The notes: generated by a model from the letters alone, not told the origin. A stretch of DNA of 64,000 bases from Lewinellaceae bacterium (GCA_020636405.1 JACJXW010000010.1:124001-188000); one strand, 5' to 3'; shown: positions 26,979-36,076, numbered from the stretch's first letter. Translations and numbers: made by a program.

Positions 26979-27989
26979 TTACACCCGTTGTGCACTCAAA
27001 GCATGAAAATAGGTAGTGAACAGCTGCCAGTATTCCTCCACGGCGCTCGATGCCTCTTCACTTTCTCCCTCCATGGCTTTCAAAGCATTCACTTTCAATC
27101 TGACGTTGGCGCGGTACCATTTGTAATAAGCGAATATTGCCCAGTCAGAATCCTCAGAAATGCAGGGGTTTTCCCGAAGATAAGTTTGCAGAAGCGATTC
27201 CTCCAGATGGCGGGCGCCGTGGTAATCGAGATCCATACAGAGAAAGGCCAATTCGTCCAGTACGTCTACCTGGCGAAAATGGGGGTTAAACTCAATACAG
27301 TCAAAAATAACAGGTTCGGGAAGCAGGAAGATGTTGCGGGAATGCAGGTCTCCGTGCCCGTCGACGACCCATCCCTGCTGGCTGCGCTCGGCCAGGCGGC
27401 CAGCGAGCCTGCCGAGTAAATCCCTTGCGAAGGAGATGCACTCATCTAATTCCTGCCCGGCGCCAACGCCCAGTTGCTTGCACAGCTGGCCTTCGACAAC
27501 CGCCAGATTGGCAAAATCTTCTTGCATAGCCTCTGGCCCAATGGCCGTTTCAACGATATCAACCCGGAGATGGAAGGCCGCCAACTGTTCGGCCAACTGT
27601 TCCATATGGGAAGGGAAAACTTTATTTTTTGCCAGGAGCCTATCCATTTGCAGGCGGTTGTCCAGCCGTTTCATCTTAACGGCGTAATCCACTATCTCCC
27701 CCGGCCCGCCCATCTGCAAATTGTCGCCGGTTTTCACAACCGGCACCACCCCGAGGTACAGGCCCTGGGTCAGGCGGCTATTGAGTTTTACTTCTTCCTG
27801 GCAGTAGTATTGACGCCGGGCGAGCGTGGAAAAGTCCAGAAAATCAAATCGTACCGGTTTTTTCAGCTTAAAAGCCCACTGATCCGTGAGAATGACCCAG
27901 GAGATATGCGTTTCTACCAGCTGGGGGGTACTGCCCCGGCCTGGAGGGGTAAGAGAACGGAGCAACGCCTGTACTTGTCCTTCGGTCAT
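26979..27989 (-). CDS. APH-like kinase (stand-alone half of the APH/ATPase fusion family)
   Basis: A 336-residue protein with the choline/aminoglycoside kinase fold. Visible are the nucleotide Lys region WAFKLKKPVRFDFLDFST, the catalytic loop VVDGHGDLHSRNIF and the metal Asp in IFDCIEFNP. The sequence closely follows the N-terminal part of proteins that databases call bifunctional aminoglycoside phosphotransferase/ATP-binding protein. Here the ATP-binding part is a separate gene upstream (27986-28507) that overlaps by 4 bases, so the two are translationally coupled. The substrate is unknown; resistance is not implied. Confidence 0.82.
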   Translation of the reverse strand: MTEGQVQALLRSLTPPGRGSTPQLVETHISWVILTDQWAFKLKKPVRFDFLDFSTLARRQYYCQEEVKLNSRLTQGLYLGVVPVVKTGDNLQMGGPGEIVDYAVKMKRLDNRLQMDRLLAKNKVFPSHMEQLAEQLAAFHLRVDIVETAIGPEAMQEDFANLAVVEGQLCKQLGVGAGQELDECISFARDLLGRLAGRLAERSQQGWVVDGHGDLHSRNIFLLPEPVIFDCIEFNPHFRQVDVLDELAFLCMDLDYHGARHLEESLLQTYLRENPCISEDSDWAIFAYYKWYRANVRLKVNALKAMEGESEEASSAVEEYWQLFTTYFHALSAQRV

Positions 27990-28507
27990 GAGCTGTTGTT
28001 TTTAAAGTGAAGATACTCCAGCGCCTTATCCAGCATACTTTCCAGAGGCCCCGTTGGCAAAGTGAGGTGGGGGATGTCGAAGGGTTCCCAGGCATCGCGC
28101 ACCCGGAGGTAGGCGGCATAGTCGGCCTCGCTGTAATCCCTTTTTTGGGACACCCTCTGCCGGACGACATCTTCCGGCGCTTCAATGAGGAGCCAGTACA
28201 CCCGCACCCCCGCCCGGGCTCCCAGTTTTTGATAAGGTTCCCTGAGTTCTTTCCGATAGAAGGTGCCATCGACGGCCACCGGGTGGCCATCGGCCAGGGC
28301 CGCGGCGGCCCGCACTTCCATAGCCCGGTAGACCTTCTGTTTGCTTTCCTCATCGTACTGCCCGCGGAGGCCCAGCTCATCGCGGATGATGTCGGTATTG
28401 AGGTGGAGCCCCTCTATCTTTTGAGCTAGCGCCCGGGCAAAGGTCGTCTTCCCGGTCCCCGGAAGGCCGGTTACGATAACAAGCAGCAATGAATTACCGT
28501 TCGTCAT
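27986..28507 (-). CDS. P-loop AAA-family kinase-like ATPase (partner of the APH-like gene)
   Basis: A 173-residue P-loop protein. Walker A is GLPGTGKTT (14-22), and AVDGTFYRKELRE resembles the substrate/Walker B region of gluconate-kinase or AAA_33 proteins. In other bacteria this domain is fused C-terminal to the APH-like domain; here order is reversed and the genes are separate, with the ATPase first. The 4-base stop/start overlap with 26979-27989 suggests equal expression and a complex. Small-molecule phosphorylation is the likely activity; the target is unknown. Confidence 0.82.
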   Translation of the reverse strand: MTNGNSLLLVIVTGLPGTGKTTFARALAQKIEGLHLNTDIIRDELGLRGQYDEESKQKVYRAMEVRAAAALADGHPVAVDGTFYRKELREPYQKLGARAGVRVYWLLIEAPEDVVRQRVSQKRDYSEADYAAYLRVRDAWEPFDIPHLTLPTGPLESMLDKALEYLHFKNNSS

Positions 28508-28546
28508 TTTAATGGAAATAAACCCTGGTAGCCGTTGTCTTCCAGG

Positions 28547-29470
28547 TTACTTTTTCATTTCCAGAGCGGCCAGTTGCTGAAACAACTGGCGTTCCTTTTC
28601 GCTAATCTTTCTGGGTAGCTGCACCTGCAAGGTAACGTAGAGGTCGCCATAATGTCCTTTCTTTTTGTAGACGGGCATGCCTTTACCCTTGAGGCGGATC
28701 TTTTTCCCGTTTTCCGACTGCGGAGGAACGGTTATGGCAACCTTGCCGTAAAGGGTAGGGACTTCGAGTTTTCCACCGAGAATAGCCGTATACAAGCCCA
28801 TTTCAGCGGTGGTATAAAGATCGCTGCCGATGCGCTGGAAATCGGGGTCTTCCAATATTCGGAACGTGATGTAAAGATCTCCTTTCTCGCCTCCGTTGCG
28901 GCCGGGCCCGCCCTGGCCTTTGATGCGGATAGTCTGCCCGTCTTCTACCCCCGCGGGAATGACAAGGCGTATCTTATCGCCATTGATGGTGAGGACTTGT
29001 TTCTGATCCTGGTACACATCCCGCAGCCGCAGCCGCAATTCCGCCTTGTAGTCCTCACCCCGGAACGCCATGTTCCTGGCCCTGCCTCGTCCAAAGCTGC
29101 CAAAGGCAGGTTCATCACCAAACATCGCGCGGAAAAAGTCAGAAAAGTCACCGGCATCACCGAAGCCCTCTGAAAAAGTGCTTCTTCGGCCAGTGCTGCC
29201 GGAGCTGCCGCCCTGCTGCCGGCGGGCCTGTTCAAAGGCCTCGGCGTGTTCCCAGTCTTTGCCGTACTGATCGTACTTTTTACGCTTTTCCGGATCGCTC
29301 AGCACTTCATAGGCCTCGTTGGCCTGCTTGAACTTTTTTTCGGCCTCCTCGCTCCCGGGATTGACATCGGGGTGGTATTTTCGGGCGATCTTCCGATAGG
29401 CCTTTTTTATCTCTTCCTTGCCTGCGTTCCGGCCAACTCCCAGTATCTTGTAATAATCGATGTATTCCAT
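28547..29470 (-). CDS. J-domain co-chaperone (CbpA-like, without zinc finger)
   Basis: A 307-residue DnaJ-type protein. The J domain covers 1-70 with HPD in KYHPDVNPGSEEAE; a Gly/Ser-rich linker follows (about 80-125), and two beta-sandwich C-terminal substrate domains (about 130-300; VIPAGVEDGQTIRIKGQGGPG). The CxxCxGxG zinc repeats of true DnaJ are absent, which places it with the CbpA/DjlA-like class B co-chaperones. It should stimulate DnaK ATPase activity. No DnaK or cbpM gene is adjacent. It is followed by the ATPase/APH pair in the same direction. Confidence 0.92.
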   Translation of the reverse strand: MEYIDYYKILGVGRNAGKEEIKKAYRKIARKYHPDVNPGSEEAEKKFKQANEAYEVLSDPEKRKKYDQYGKDWEHAEAFEQARRQQGGSSGSTGRRSTFSEGFGDAGDFSDFFRAMFGDEPAFGSFGRGRARNMAFRGEDYKAELRLRLRDVYQDQKQVLTINGDKIRLVIPAGVEDGQTIRIKGQGGPGRNGGEKGDLYITFRILEDPDFQRIGSDLYTTAEMGLYTAILGGKLEVPTLYGKVAITVPPQSENGKKIRLKGKGMPVYKKKGHYGDLYVTLQVQLPRKISEKERQLFQQLAALEMKK

Positions 29471-29580
29471 TTGTGTTGATCATTTAATATGGCCACACTA
29501 ATGAAACAAGAAGCCTTGCCTTGGGGTTGGAAAGCACAAAATTTATCTGAAGCCACCCTTACTACATTGTTGCAATGTGC

Positions 29581-30201
29581 CTACTTTCTAACCCCTATCC
29601 CGTTGGAAGCGAACTGGAAGAAATACTTCAGGCTGTAGACAGACCGGTAAGGAGCCTTACCCTGCAGGTAGGCCATAACCTCCTCCCGTGACTTCGGGTC
29701 AATAATGGGCAGCAGGGGCTGGCCTACCGCCAGTAATTTGGCCAGTGCATCCTGGAGCTGTTCATCCCATTGTCGATAGTACGCATCGAAGTCGTTGGGG
29801 CTCAGCCGGCCGCGGCAATTGTTGTGGTGACACTGCAATTCCATTTCCCGGCTGATGTTGAAGATGCCATACTCATCGGTGATCTGCTCACCGGGTTGAA
29901 TATCCCGGATGGCAATCTCGAAGCCGTAACCGGTGCTCATGGTATTGCAGTTGCAGCAGTGGTTGACATATTTGGCGAAGTCCCAGCTCACGATGCGGAT
30001 GCCCTTTTCGTCAATGTAGGAGTACTTTTCGATCACTTCCTGCATTTCCGGAGTGTACCCTTCAAAAGCCTCAGGTGTGATCTCCATTTCCAGGCTGTCT
30101 TTCACGTAAGTGATGGTACCCTTGGGCAGGAAATGAGTGGCAAATACGCCGTAGCCCATTTCATCGCTGATGAATTGTATACGCGTGTGTGGATGGATCA
30201 T
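29581..30201 (-). CDS. SET-domain protein, likely protein-lysine methyltransferase
   Basis: A 206-residue protein with a SET domain in the first 115 residues: GYGVFATHFLPKGT (entry motif), YVNHCCNCNT (Asn80-His81, the NHxCxxN motif of the AdoMet pocket) and GEQITDEYG (104-112, the GExxxxDY motif with Tyr112). Cys-containing segment ELQCHHNNCRG after it resembles a post-SET cysteine pocket. Domain order matches bacterial SET proteins annotated as protein-lysine N-methyltransferases; bacterial substrates are mostly unknown. The gene is 63 bases downstream of the 2OG oxygenase gene in the same direction, suggesting co-transcription. Confidence 0.85.
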   Translation of the reverse strand: MIHPHTRIQFISDEMGYGVFATHFLPKGTITYVKDSLEMEITPEAFEGYTPEMQEVIEKYSYIDEKGIRIVSWDFAKYVNHCCNCNTMSTGYGFEIAIRDIQPGEQITDEYGIFNISREMELQCHHNNCRGRLSPNDFDAYYRQWDEQLQDALAKLLAVGQPLLPIIDPKSREEVMAYLQGKAPYRSVYSLKYFFQFASNGIGVRK

Positions 30202-30264
30202 CGTTTTTTGTTTGAAGGAATGATGAAATGATTCTTACTGCAAACGAAGCCCCCCTTGCGAGGG

Positions 30265-30945
30265 CTAATAGCTACCTGGCAAGGGGGGGGTAAACAAAGG
30301 CTGTTCGTCTTTCAGCCAACCGGTTATGCTGTAACGCCGTCGCCGGGCAGGCAGCACCTCGTGCTCCAGGCTCTGGCTGTTGAAACAAACCAGGCGGCCA
30401 GCCAGCGGCAACAGGTCCACTTGCTGTTCTGTTCCGTCTTCCTGCGGGAGATAGATCCGCAATTGCCCTCCGTCTTCAGGCACCCAGTCGAAGTTCAGGT
30501 AACAAATGACCGAGATTTTCCTGGCTCTGGTGTGCTGAAAAACATCCAGATGGCGTTTGTAGAAGGTGCCTTCCGGGTACACGGCAAAATGCAATTCCAT
30601 ATCCCGGAGGCCGAGATAGAGATTCCGGTTGAAGTACCGGATCATTTCCTGTAACCTGTCGAAAAAAGGCAGGCAGGCCAAAGGCGGATTGTGGTGGTCA
30701 AGCCATTGGATGTGGTCGCCACGAATGTTCTGATTAAGTTGGTAATGCTGTTTCTTACCTATTCCGGCAATACTGAACCCGCCCTGCTCGAATGACCTCG
30801 AAGAAGCCTCCAGTATAGCCTGGACTTCCGTATGGTTCAGAAAGTCATCCGCATAGGCATAGCCCTGGGTGAGTATGCCAGTTATGAGTATTTCAAAAAG
30901 CTGTTCGTTGGTTTGAACCACTGCATCCATTTCTTCAGATATCAC
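30265..30945 (-). CDS. 2OG-Fe(II) oxygenase (prolyl-4-hydroxylase-like)
   Basis: A 226-residue double-stranded beta-helix oxygenase. The iron triad is His132-x-Asp134 (YKRHLDVFQ) and His195 (LEHEVLP); the 2-oxoglutarate-binding Arg is in RRRRYSITGW, nine residues on. CYLNFDWVPEDGGQLRIYLP is the typical central strand pair of the P4Hc/PKHD-like group. It should hydroxylate a peptide or protein side chain using O2 and 2-oxoglutarate. The target is unknown; the SET gene directly downstream is the only contextual hint of protein modification. Confidence 0.85.
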   Translation of the reverse strand: MISEEMDAVVQTNEQLFEILITGILTQGYAYADDFLNHTEVQAILEASSRSFEQGGFSIAGIGKKQHYQLNQNIRGDHIQWLDHHNPPLACLPFFDRLQEMIRYFNRNLYLGLRDMELHFAVYPEGTFYKRHLDVFQHTRARKISVICYLNFDWVPEDGGQLRIYLPQEDGTEQQVDLLPLAGRLVCFNSQSLEHEVLPARRRRYSITGWLKDEQPLFTPPLPGSY

Positions 30946-31189
30946 CTCAAATTTCCTGCAAAAGAGGTGTGGAATTCTGAAAGAATTCTGAATAAATCGA
31001 GAACGTAAAAAGAAATATTATTACCGGTTGCGTATTTTGCGGGCAAACCGGTGGAAAAAGGTTATTGTTGGGCCAATTACCTTCTGAATAACGGGGACAA
31101 AATGCTCGCCGGTGCCCGTAAAATACCGCCGTTATGCCCGTTTTCAACAGACCTCATACATCATATGCCAGAGAAGGAAAAAGATTAAG

Positions 31190-31867
31190 ATGAAGATCCT
31201 GATCGTTGAGGATAACCAAAGCCTGCTGTCACAAATGCTGCGCCATTTCAAACGCGAAGGATATGTATGCGAGCATGTCAATTCCTATCAGGAGGGGTAC
31301 AAAAAACTAAATAATTATGACTATGACTGCCTTCTGATCAACCTCGGCCTCCCTGGCCATGACGCTCTGCGCCTGGTGCGAATGATGCGGGAAGAAGATA
31401 CACCGACGGGCATAATTCTGCTCTCTTCCGGCAACCTGCCCGAGGAGCGCATTCAGGGGCTCGAAGAAGGCGCTGACGATTTTCTTAGCATACCTTTCGA
31501 TATGGGGGAGCTGCAGGCCCGCGTCAAGGCGGTTATGCGCCGAAAGACCGGAGATTACAGCAAAATGATGGCCTTCGGCGGGCTAGTCATCAAACTGGAT
31601 GAACGCATCGTTCTGGCCGATGGCATCCCGCTGAATCTCACCAAAAAGGAATTCGAGATCCTCGTTTTTCTGGCTCGCAACAAAAACAGGGTCGTCACCA
31701 AGGAGAGCATAGCCGAACACCTGTGGGGGGATTACATGGAAGATGCCCTCTCCTTTGATTTCATTTACGCCCACGTCAAAAACCTTCGAAAAAAGCTGGC
31801 GGCTCTCGGCTACAACGACTACCTGAAAACAGTGTATGGAGTGGGGTACAAATTTGAGACGAGTTAA
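31190..31867 (+). CDS. OmpR-family response regulator with atypical receiver
   Basis: Start set at 31190 (MKILIVEDNQSLLSQ), the normal start of a receiver; the frame extends 26 codons upstream without receiver-like sequence. The receiver (1-118) keeps the acidic pair Glu7-Asp8, but the phosphoacceptor position is Asn51 (DCLLINLGLPG) and the conserved Lys is Ile101 (FLSIPFD). The winged-helix DNA-binding domain (about 125-225) is intact: NLTKKEFEILVFLARN, VVTKESIAEHLWG, FIYAHVKNLRKKL. It should therefore bind DNA without classical phospho-switching. No histidine kinase gene is adjacent. Confidence 0.88.
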   Translation: MKILIVEDNQSLLSQMLRHFKREGYVCEHVNSYQEGYKKLNNYDYDCLLINLGLPGHDALRLVRMMREEDTPTGIILLSSGNLPEERIQGLEEGADDFLSIPFDMGELQARVKAVMRRKTGDYSKMMAFGGLVIKLDERIVLADGIPLNLTKKEFEILVFLARNKNRVVTKESIAEHLWGDYMEDALSFDFIYAHVKNLRKKLAALGYNDYLKTVYGVGYKFETS

Positions 31868-32047
31868 TCGGGACGGTTGAATGGCCATTTTAATCGGCAG
31901 CGGCAGTGCCCTTCTAATTGGCCTCCGGGCCGCCGGGCAATAAAGCCATCCGGCCATGCGCCCATTTCTCCTTACCAAACACATCCGAAAAAAAAGCGTT
32001 TCTGTTTAAGATTGTTCATCATTAAGTTTCAAAAGCTAACACAAAAC

Positions 32048-33580
32048 ATGGAAGAAGTAGTCACTAAGAAGATAGAATTGCGCAACCTCGAACTCGAAGA
32101 CTACCTGGGACTCAAGGAGGCTATGATCAAAGCCTACTCCGGGGGCGGAGTTAGCCACTGGAATAAACGGGCGATCAACAAATTGCTGGAGCTCTTTCCC
32201 GATGGCCAGCTCTGTGTCGTCGTCGACGGTAAAGTGGCGGCCTGCGCCCTGTCTATCATCGTTAACTATAATAAATTCGGTGACAACCACACCTACCAAC
32301 AGATAACGGGCAATGAAACCTTCAACACCCACGACCCGGATGGAGATGTGCTGTATGGAATAGAGCTCTTCGTGCATCCCAAATACCGGGGCATGCGCCT
32401 GGGGCGACGCCTGTACGACGCCCGCAAAGAACTCTGCGAAAACCTCAACCTGCGCTCCATCATCGCCGGAGGGCGCATTCCGAACTATAAGGACTATTCC
32501 GATGAGCTCACACCCCGGCAGTATATCAACCAGGTGAAGCTCAAAGAGATCTACGACCCCACGCTGACCTTCCAGTTGTCGAACGATTTTCACGTTCGAA
32601 AGATCATCAAGCACTACCTGCCGGAAGACAAGGAATCGAAAGAGTACGCTACCCTACTGGAGTGGAACAACATCTACTACCAGGAAGAGGAAAAACTGAT
32701 CAACGTGCCCAAGGATATTGTCCGGATCGGCATCGTGCAGTGGCAGATGCGCCTGTTCCGCAATTTCGACGCCCTGGTAGAGCAGGTAGAATACTTCATC
32801 GACGCCGTCAGTGACTACCAGTCCGACTTCATCCTGTTCCCGGAATTCTTCGAGGCTCCGCTGATGGCCGATTACAACCACCTGGGCGAGGCGCGCGCCA
32901 TTCGGGAACTGGCCGGGTATACCACCACACTTCGGGACAAGTTCATCGAGTTTGCAGTTTCCTACAACGTCAACATCATTACCGGCAGCATGCCTAAGGT
33001 GGAAGACGACGGGCACCTGTACAACGTTTCCTACCTCTGCCGTCGCGACGGCACCTGGGAAAAGCATCAGAAGATACAGATCACCCCCTCGGAACGAGAC
33101 GCCTGGGGTATGGTCGGCGGCGATAAGGTGAAGGTATTCGATACCGACTGCGGCAAAGTAGGCATCCTGATCTGCTACGATGTGGAGTTTCCGGAACTGG
33201 CCCGCATTTACGCCGACCAGGGTATGCAGCTTCTCTTCGTACCCTTCCTCACCGACACCCAGAACGGCTATAACCGCGTGCGCTTGTGTGCCCAGGCCCG
33301 CGCCATTGAAAACGAGTGCTATGTCGTCATTGCCGGCGCTGTGGGCAACCTCCCGAGAGTGAACAATATGGACATCAACTACGCCCAGTCGGCGATCTTT
33401 ACGCCCTCGGATTTTGCTTTTCCCACCAATGCGGTACGGGCGGAGGCGACTCCCAATACCGAAATGACCGTCATTGCCGATGTAAGCCTGGAATTGCTGA
33501 AGGAATTGCACGAGTTTGGCAGCGTCAATACACTGAAGGACCGGCGTACCGACCTCTACAAGGTGCTGTTAAAAAAATAG
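32048..33580 (+). CDS. GNAT acetyltransferase fused to carbon-nitrogen hydrolase (nitrilase family)
   Basis: Start set at 32048 (MEEVVTKKIELRNLELEDY); the frame extends upstream through unrelated sequence. The 510-residue protein has a GNAT domain (about 8-190; ELFVHPKYRGMRLGRRLYDARKEL is split by the acetyl-CoA loop RGMRLG) and a nitrilase domain (about 225-500) with the full catalytic triad: Glu266 (FPEFFEAP), Lys342 (HQKIQITP) and Cys376 (ILICYDVEFPE). This fusion is widespread in Bacteroidota and proteobacteria; the amide substrate is not established. It follows the response regulator after 180 bases on the same strand. Confidence 0.93.
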   Translation: MEEVVTKKIELRNLELEDYLGLKEAMIKAYSGGGVSHWNKRAINKLLELFPDGQLCVVVDGKVAACALSIIVNYNKFGDNHTYQQITGNETFNTHDPDGDVLYGIELFVHPKYRGMRLGRRLYDARKELCENLNLRSIIAGGRIPNYKDYSDELTPRQYINQVKLKEIYDPTLTFQLSNDFHVRKIIKHYLPEDKESKEYATLLEWNNIYYQEEEKLINVPKDIVRIGIVQWQMRLFRNFDALVEQVEYFIDAVSDYQSDFILFPEFFEAPLMADYNHLGEARAIRELAGYTTTLRDKFIEFAVSYNVNIITGSMPKVEDDGHLYNVSYLCRRDGTWEKHQKIQITPSERDAWGMVGGDKVKVFDTDCGKVGILICYDVEFPELARIYADQGMQLLFVPFLTDTQNGYNRVRLCAQARAIENECYVVIAGAVGNLPRVNNMDINYAQSAIFTPSDFAFPTNAVRAEATPNTEMTVIADVSLELLKELHEFGSVNTLKDRRTDLYKVLLKK

Positions 33581-33672
33581 CTTTTCCCGGGCATTTTTTT
33601 TGCGATTCCGGGTGACGGTTTGCCACAAGTTCAGTCCATGTACCCTAAACGGCGGAAGCCAGCGTTCAACCC

Positions 33673-34044
33673 ATGAAAACAACCCTCGCCACCATAGGCC
33701 TATTGGTGCTGTCCAACATCTTTATGACCTTTGCCTGGTACGGCCACTTGAAATTCAAAGAGATCAAGTGGCTGGACAGCCTGGGCCTCTTTGGCGTCAT
33801 CGTGATCAGCTGGTCCATTGCTTTTTTTGAATATTGCCTGCAGGTGCCTGCCAACCGGATCGGCTATAAGTCCTACGGCGGGCCCTTTGCCCTGGTAGAA
33901 CTCAAAGTGCTGCAGGAGGTGATCACGCTTGCCGTTTTCCTCGTTTTTTCTCTTCTTTTTTTTAAGACAGAAAGCTTTCGCTGGAACCACTTCGCAGGCT
34001 TTGCCTGCCTGGTTCTGGCCGTGTATTTTATCTTCAGAAAGTAA
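33673..34044 (+). CDS. DMT-superfamily DUF486 membrane protein
   Basis: A 123-residue integral membrane protein with four predicted helices (about 5-22, 38-56, 70-95 and 102-121). The sequences SNIFMTFAWYGHLKF and ALVELKVLQEVITL are characteristic of the DUF486 family, small multidrug-resistance-like members of the drug/metabolite transporter superfamily. As for other four-helix members, it probably works as a dimer. Substrate unknown. The ppk2 gene begins 12 bases after its stop and may be co-transcribed. Confidence 0.88.
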   Translation: MKTTLATIGLLVLSNIFMTFAWYGHLKFKEIKWLDSLGLFGVIVISWSIAFFEYCLQVPANRIGYKSYGGPFALVELKVLQEVITLAVFLVFSLLFFKTESFRWNHFAGFACLVLAVYFIFRK

Positions 34045-34056
34045 AACGCAACCGGA

Positions 34057-34857
34057 ATGGAACAGATGAAACCCGGCCAGGACGAAGTCTTTGACAAGCA
34101 GGTCCTCCAACACTACAGTATCAACCCGGCATATGTCCACGACCTGTACTTCCTGCAGGTAGAGTTGCTGAAATTACAGAAACACATCTACGAGAACGGC
34201 CTGCGCCTGGCGATCCTTTTCGAAGGGAGAGACACAGCCGGCAAAGGGGGCGCTATCTTTCGGTTCTCCCAGTTTCTGAACCCGCGCCATTACCGCGTCG
34301 TCGCCCTCGGCAAGCCATCGGAGGTGGAGAAAGGGCAGTGGTACTTCCAGCGCTACGTTCAGGAACTGCCCAATGTCGGAGAGATCGTCTTTTTCGACCG
34401 CAGCTGGTATAACCGGGCGGTCGTAGAACCCGTGATGGGCTTCTGTACGCCGGAACAATACGAACTATTCATGAAGCAGGCCCCGCAATTCGAACAAATG
34501 ATCACCGAAGACGGCATCCTCCTGTTCAAGTTCTGGTTCTCCATAGACATGGAGGTACAGCGCCACCGCATCGAGGACCGCCTCTCCGACCCCCTGAAAC
34601 AGTGGAAGGTTAGCCCGGTCGACCTGCTGGCCCAGGAAAAGTGGGACGAATTTACACAGTACAAAAACATAATGTACGAACGAACGTCCATGCCCTACAG
34701 CCCCTGGATCGTCATCAAAGGAAATATACGGGAAGTGGCACGCATCGCCGCCATGCGCTACCTGCTCTACCATATGGACTATGAGGAGAAATCACCGGAA
34801 CTGGCGCCACCACCGGCAGAAATTCTTCGGGTGTATGAGCCGGGGAAGGGAGGGTAG
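34057..34857 (+). CDS. ppk2: Polyphosphate kinase 2
   Basis: A 266-residue single-domain PPK2 enzyme that transfers phosphate between polyphosphate and nucleotides. Walker A is FEGRDTAGKGG (about 52-62), Walker B is FFDRSWYNRAVVEPVMGF (about 112-129), and the lid region includes RIEDRLSDPLKQWKVSP, all standard for the family. The length matches one-domain PPK2 of class I or III; class, and so ADP versus AMP preference, cannot be set by eye. It lies directly behind the DUF486 gene and converges with mtnA. Confidence 0.93.
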   Translation: MEQMKPGQDEVFDKQVLQHYSINPAYVHDLYFLQVELLKLQKHIYENGLRLAILFEGRDTAGKGGAIFRFSQFLNPRHYRVVALGKPSEVEKGQWYFQRYVQELPNVGEIVFFDRSWYNRAVVEPVMGFCTPEQYELFMKQAPQFEQMITEDGILLFKFWFSIDMEVQRHRIEDRLSDPLKQWKVSPVDLLAQEKWDEFTQYKNIMYERTSMPYSPWIVIKGNIREVARIAAMRYLLYHMDYEEKSPELAPPPAEILRVYEPGKGG

Positions 34858-34863
34858 GAAATT

Positions 34864-34932
34864 GGAAGCCGGAAGTGAGCAGGGACAGTTAGCGTACATC
34901 CGGAGAGCATAAGCTTCCGGGTTCCGGCTTCC
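34864..34932. repeat. Inverted repeat between convergent ppk2 and mtnA
   Basis: ggaagccggaa (34864-34874) pairs perfectly with ttccggcttcc (34922-34932). The words ggaagtg and ccggaag recur. It begins 7 bases after the ppk2 stop and could form a bidirectional terminator. Confidence 0.6.
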
Positions 34933-34963
34933 CACTTCCGTTTTCACACTTTCACTGCCTGGC

Positions 34964-36076
34964 CTACTTCCCAGCTTCCGGGAACAACTTCTGGATCCCT
35001 CTTCTCGAGGCCTTGCAGATGCCCCGCTCGGTGATCAGGCCGTCCACCAGGCGGGCAGGCGTCACGTCAAAGGCGAAGTTGGCCGCCCGGCTATCCTGTG
35101 GGGTAATGAGAACTTTGTAGATCTTTCCATTGAACCAGCCGTGGACGTAACGGACTTCGTCGGGATCGCGTTCTTCGATAGGAATTTCCTTTAAGCCGTC
35201 ATTCAGAGACCAGTCGAAGGACGAAGAAGGAAGGGCGACGTAAAAAGGCACTCTGTTGTCTCTGGCGGCCAGGGCTTTGAGGTATGTTCCAATCTTGTTG
35301 GCCACATCTCCCCGGAGCGTTGTACGGTCGCTTCCGACGATCACCAGGTCTACCATACCATGCTGCATGAGGTGGCCGCCGGCATTGTCAGTAATAACAG
35401 TATTGGGAACGCCATGGTGAAGCAGTTCGTAGGCGGTCAGATTGGCCCCCTGGTTTCGGGGGCGGGTTTCATCGACCCATACATGAATGGGGATGCCCTC
35501 GTCGTGAGCGGCATAAATAGGAGCAGTGGCCGTACCATGGTCGATACAGGCCAGCCAGCCGGCATTGCAATGCGTGAGAATATTGACGGGTTCTCCCTTC
35601 TTTTTTTTGCTGATCTTTCGGATGATCTCCAACCCGTGCTGCCCAATCGCCCGGCAGTGTTCCACACTCTCTTCGGCAATTGCATCGGCCGTTTGCAGGG
35701 CTAGCCGCACCATCTCCTCAGCCTGCTCAGCAGATTCGATGGCCTTCATCATCCTTTCCAAGGCATAGGACAGGTTGACGGCAGTAGGGCGGGTATTCAG
35801 AAGTTCATCTACGGTATCGCGAATGTACTTCCCCAGGCGGCGCTTGTCGGAAGGGGCATGATAGAGGGCATTGTATACAGCGTAGGCGGCAGTAACCCCA
35901 ATGAGGGGCGCCCCCCTTACGTGCATCTCCCGGATGGCTCTTACAAAGTCTTCGAGTGTGTGCAGGTCTTCTATCACGAACGCATGGGGAAGCCTGCGTT
36001 GGTCAATAACCTGAACGGTGGGCTCAGCGCCCTCTTTAAGCCAAATGGTTCGGTAGTGCTTACCGTTAATTTGCAT
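34964..36076 (-). CDS. mtnA: S-methyl-5-thioribose-1-phosphate isomerase
   Basis: The methionine-salvage isomerase that turns MTR-1-P into MTRu-1-P; eIF2B-alpha-like fold. Seen are REMHVRGAPLIGVTAAYAVY (substrate phosphate loop), catalytic Cys in LTHCNAGWLA, RNQGANLTAYEL, and catalytic Asp in IVGSDRTTLRGDVANKIGTY. I choose the start at 36076 (MQINGKHYRTIWL), which is the usual MtnA N-terminus. A start at 36097 would overlap the -7 promoter box at 36095-36102. Length 370. No other salvage gene is in the window. Confidence 0.93.
   Translation of the reverse strand: MQINGKHYRTIWLKEGAEPTVQVIDQRRLPHAFVIEDLHTLEDFVRAIREMHVRGAPLIGVTAAYAVYNALYHAPSDKRRLGKYIRDTVDELLNTRPTAVNLSYALERMMKAIESAEQAEEMVRLALQTADAIAEESVEHCRAIGQHGLEIIRKISKKKKGEPVNILTHCNAGWLACIDHGTATAPIYAAHDEGIPIHVWVDETRPRNQGANLTAYELLHHGVPNTVITDNAGGHLMQHGMVDLVIVGSDRTTLRGDVANKIGTYLKALAARDNRVPFYVALPSSSFDWSLNDGLKEIPIEERDPDEVRYVHGWFNGKIYKVLITPQDSRAANFAFDVTPARLVDGLITERGICKASRRGIQKLFPEAGK

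Noticed and set aside
26979..27989. Aminoglycoside resistance gene
   Set aside because: The kinase fold is shared, but the sequence belongs to the chromosomal APH/ATPase fusion family of unknown substrate.
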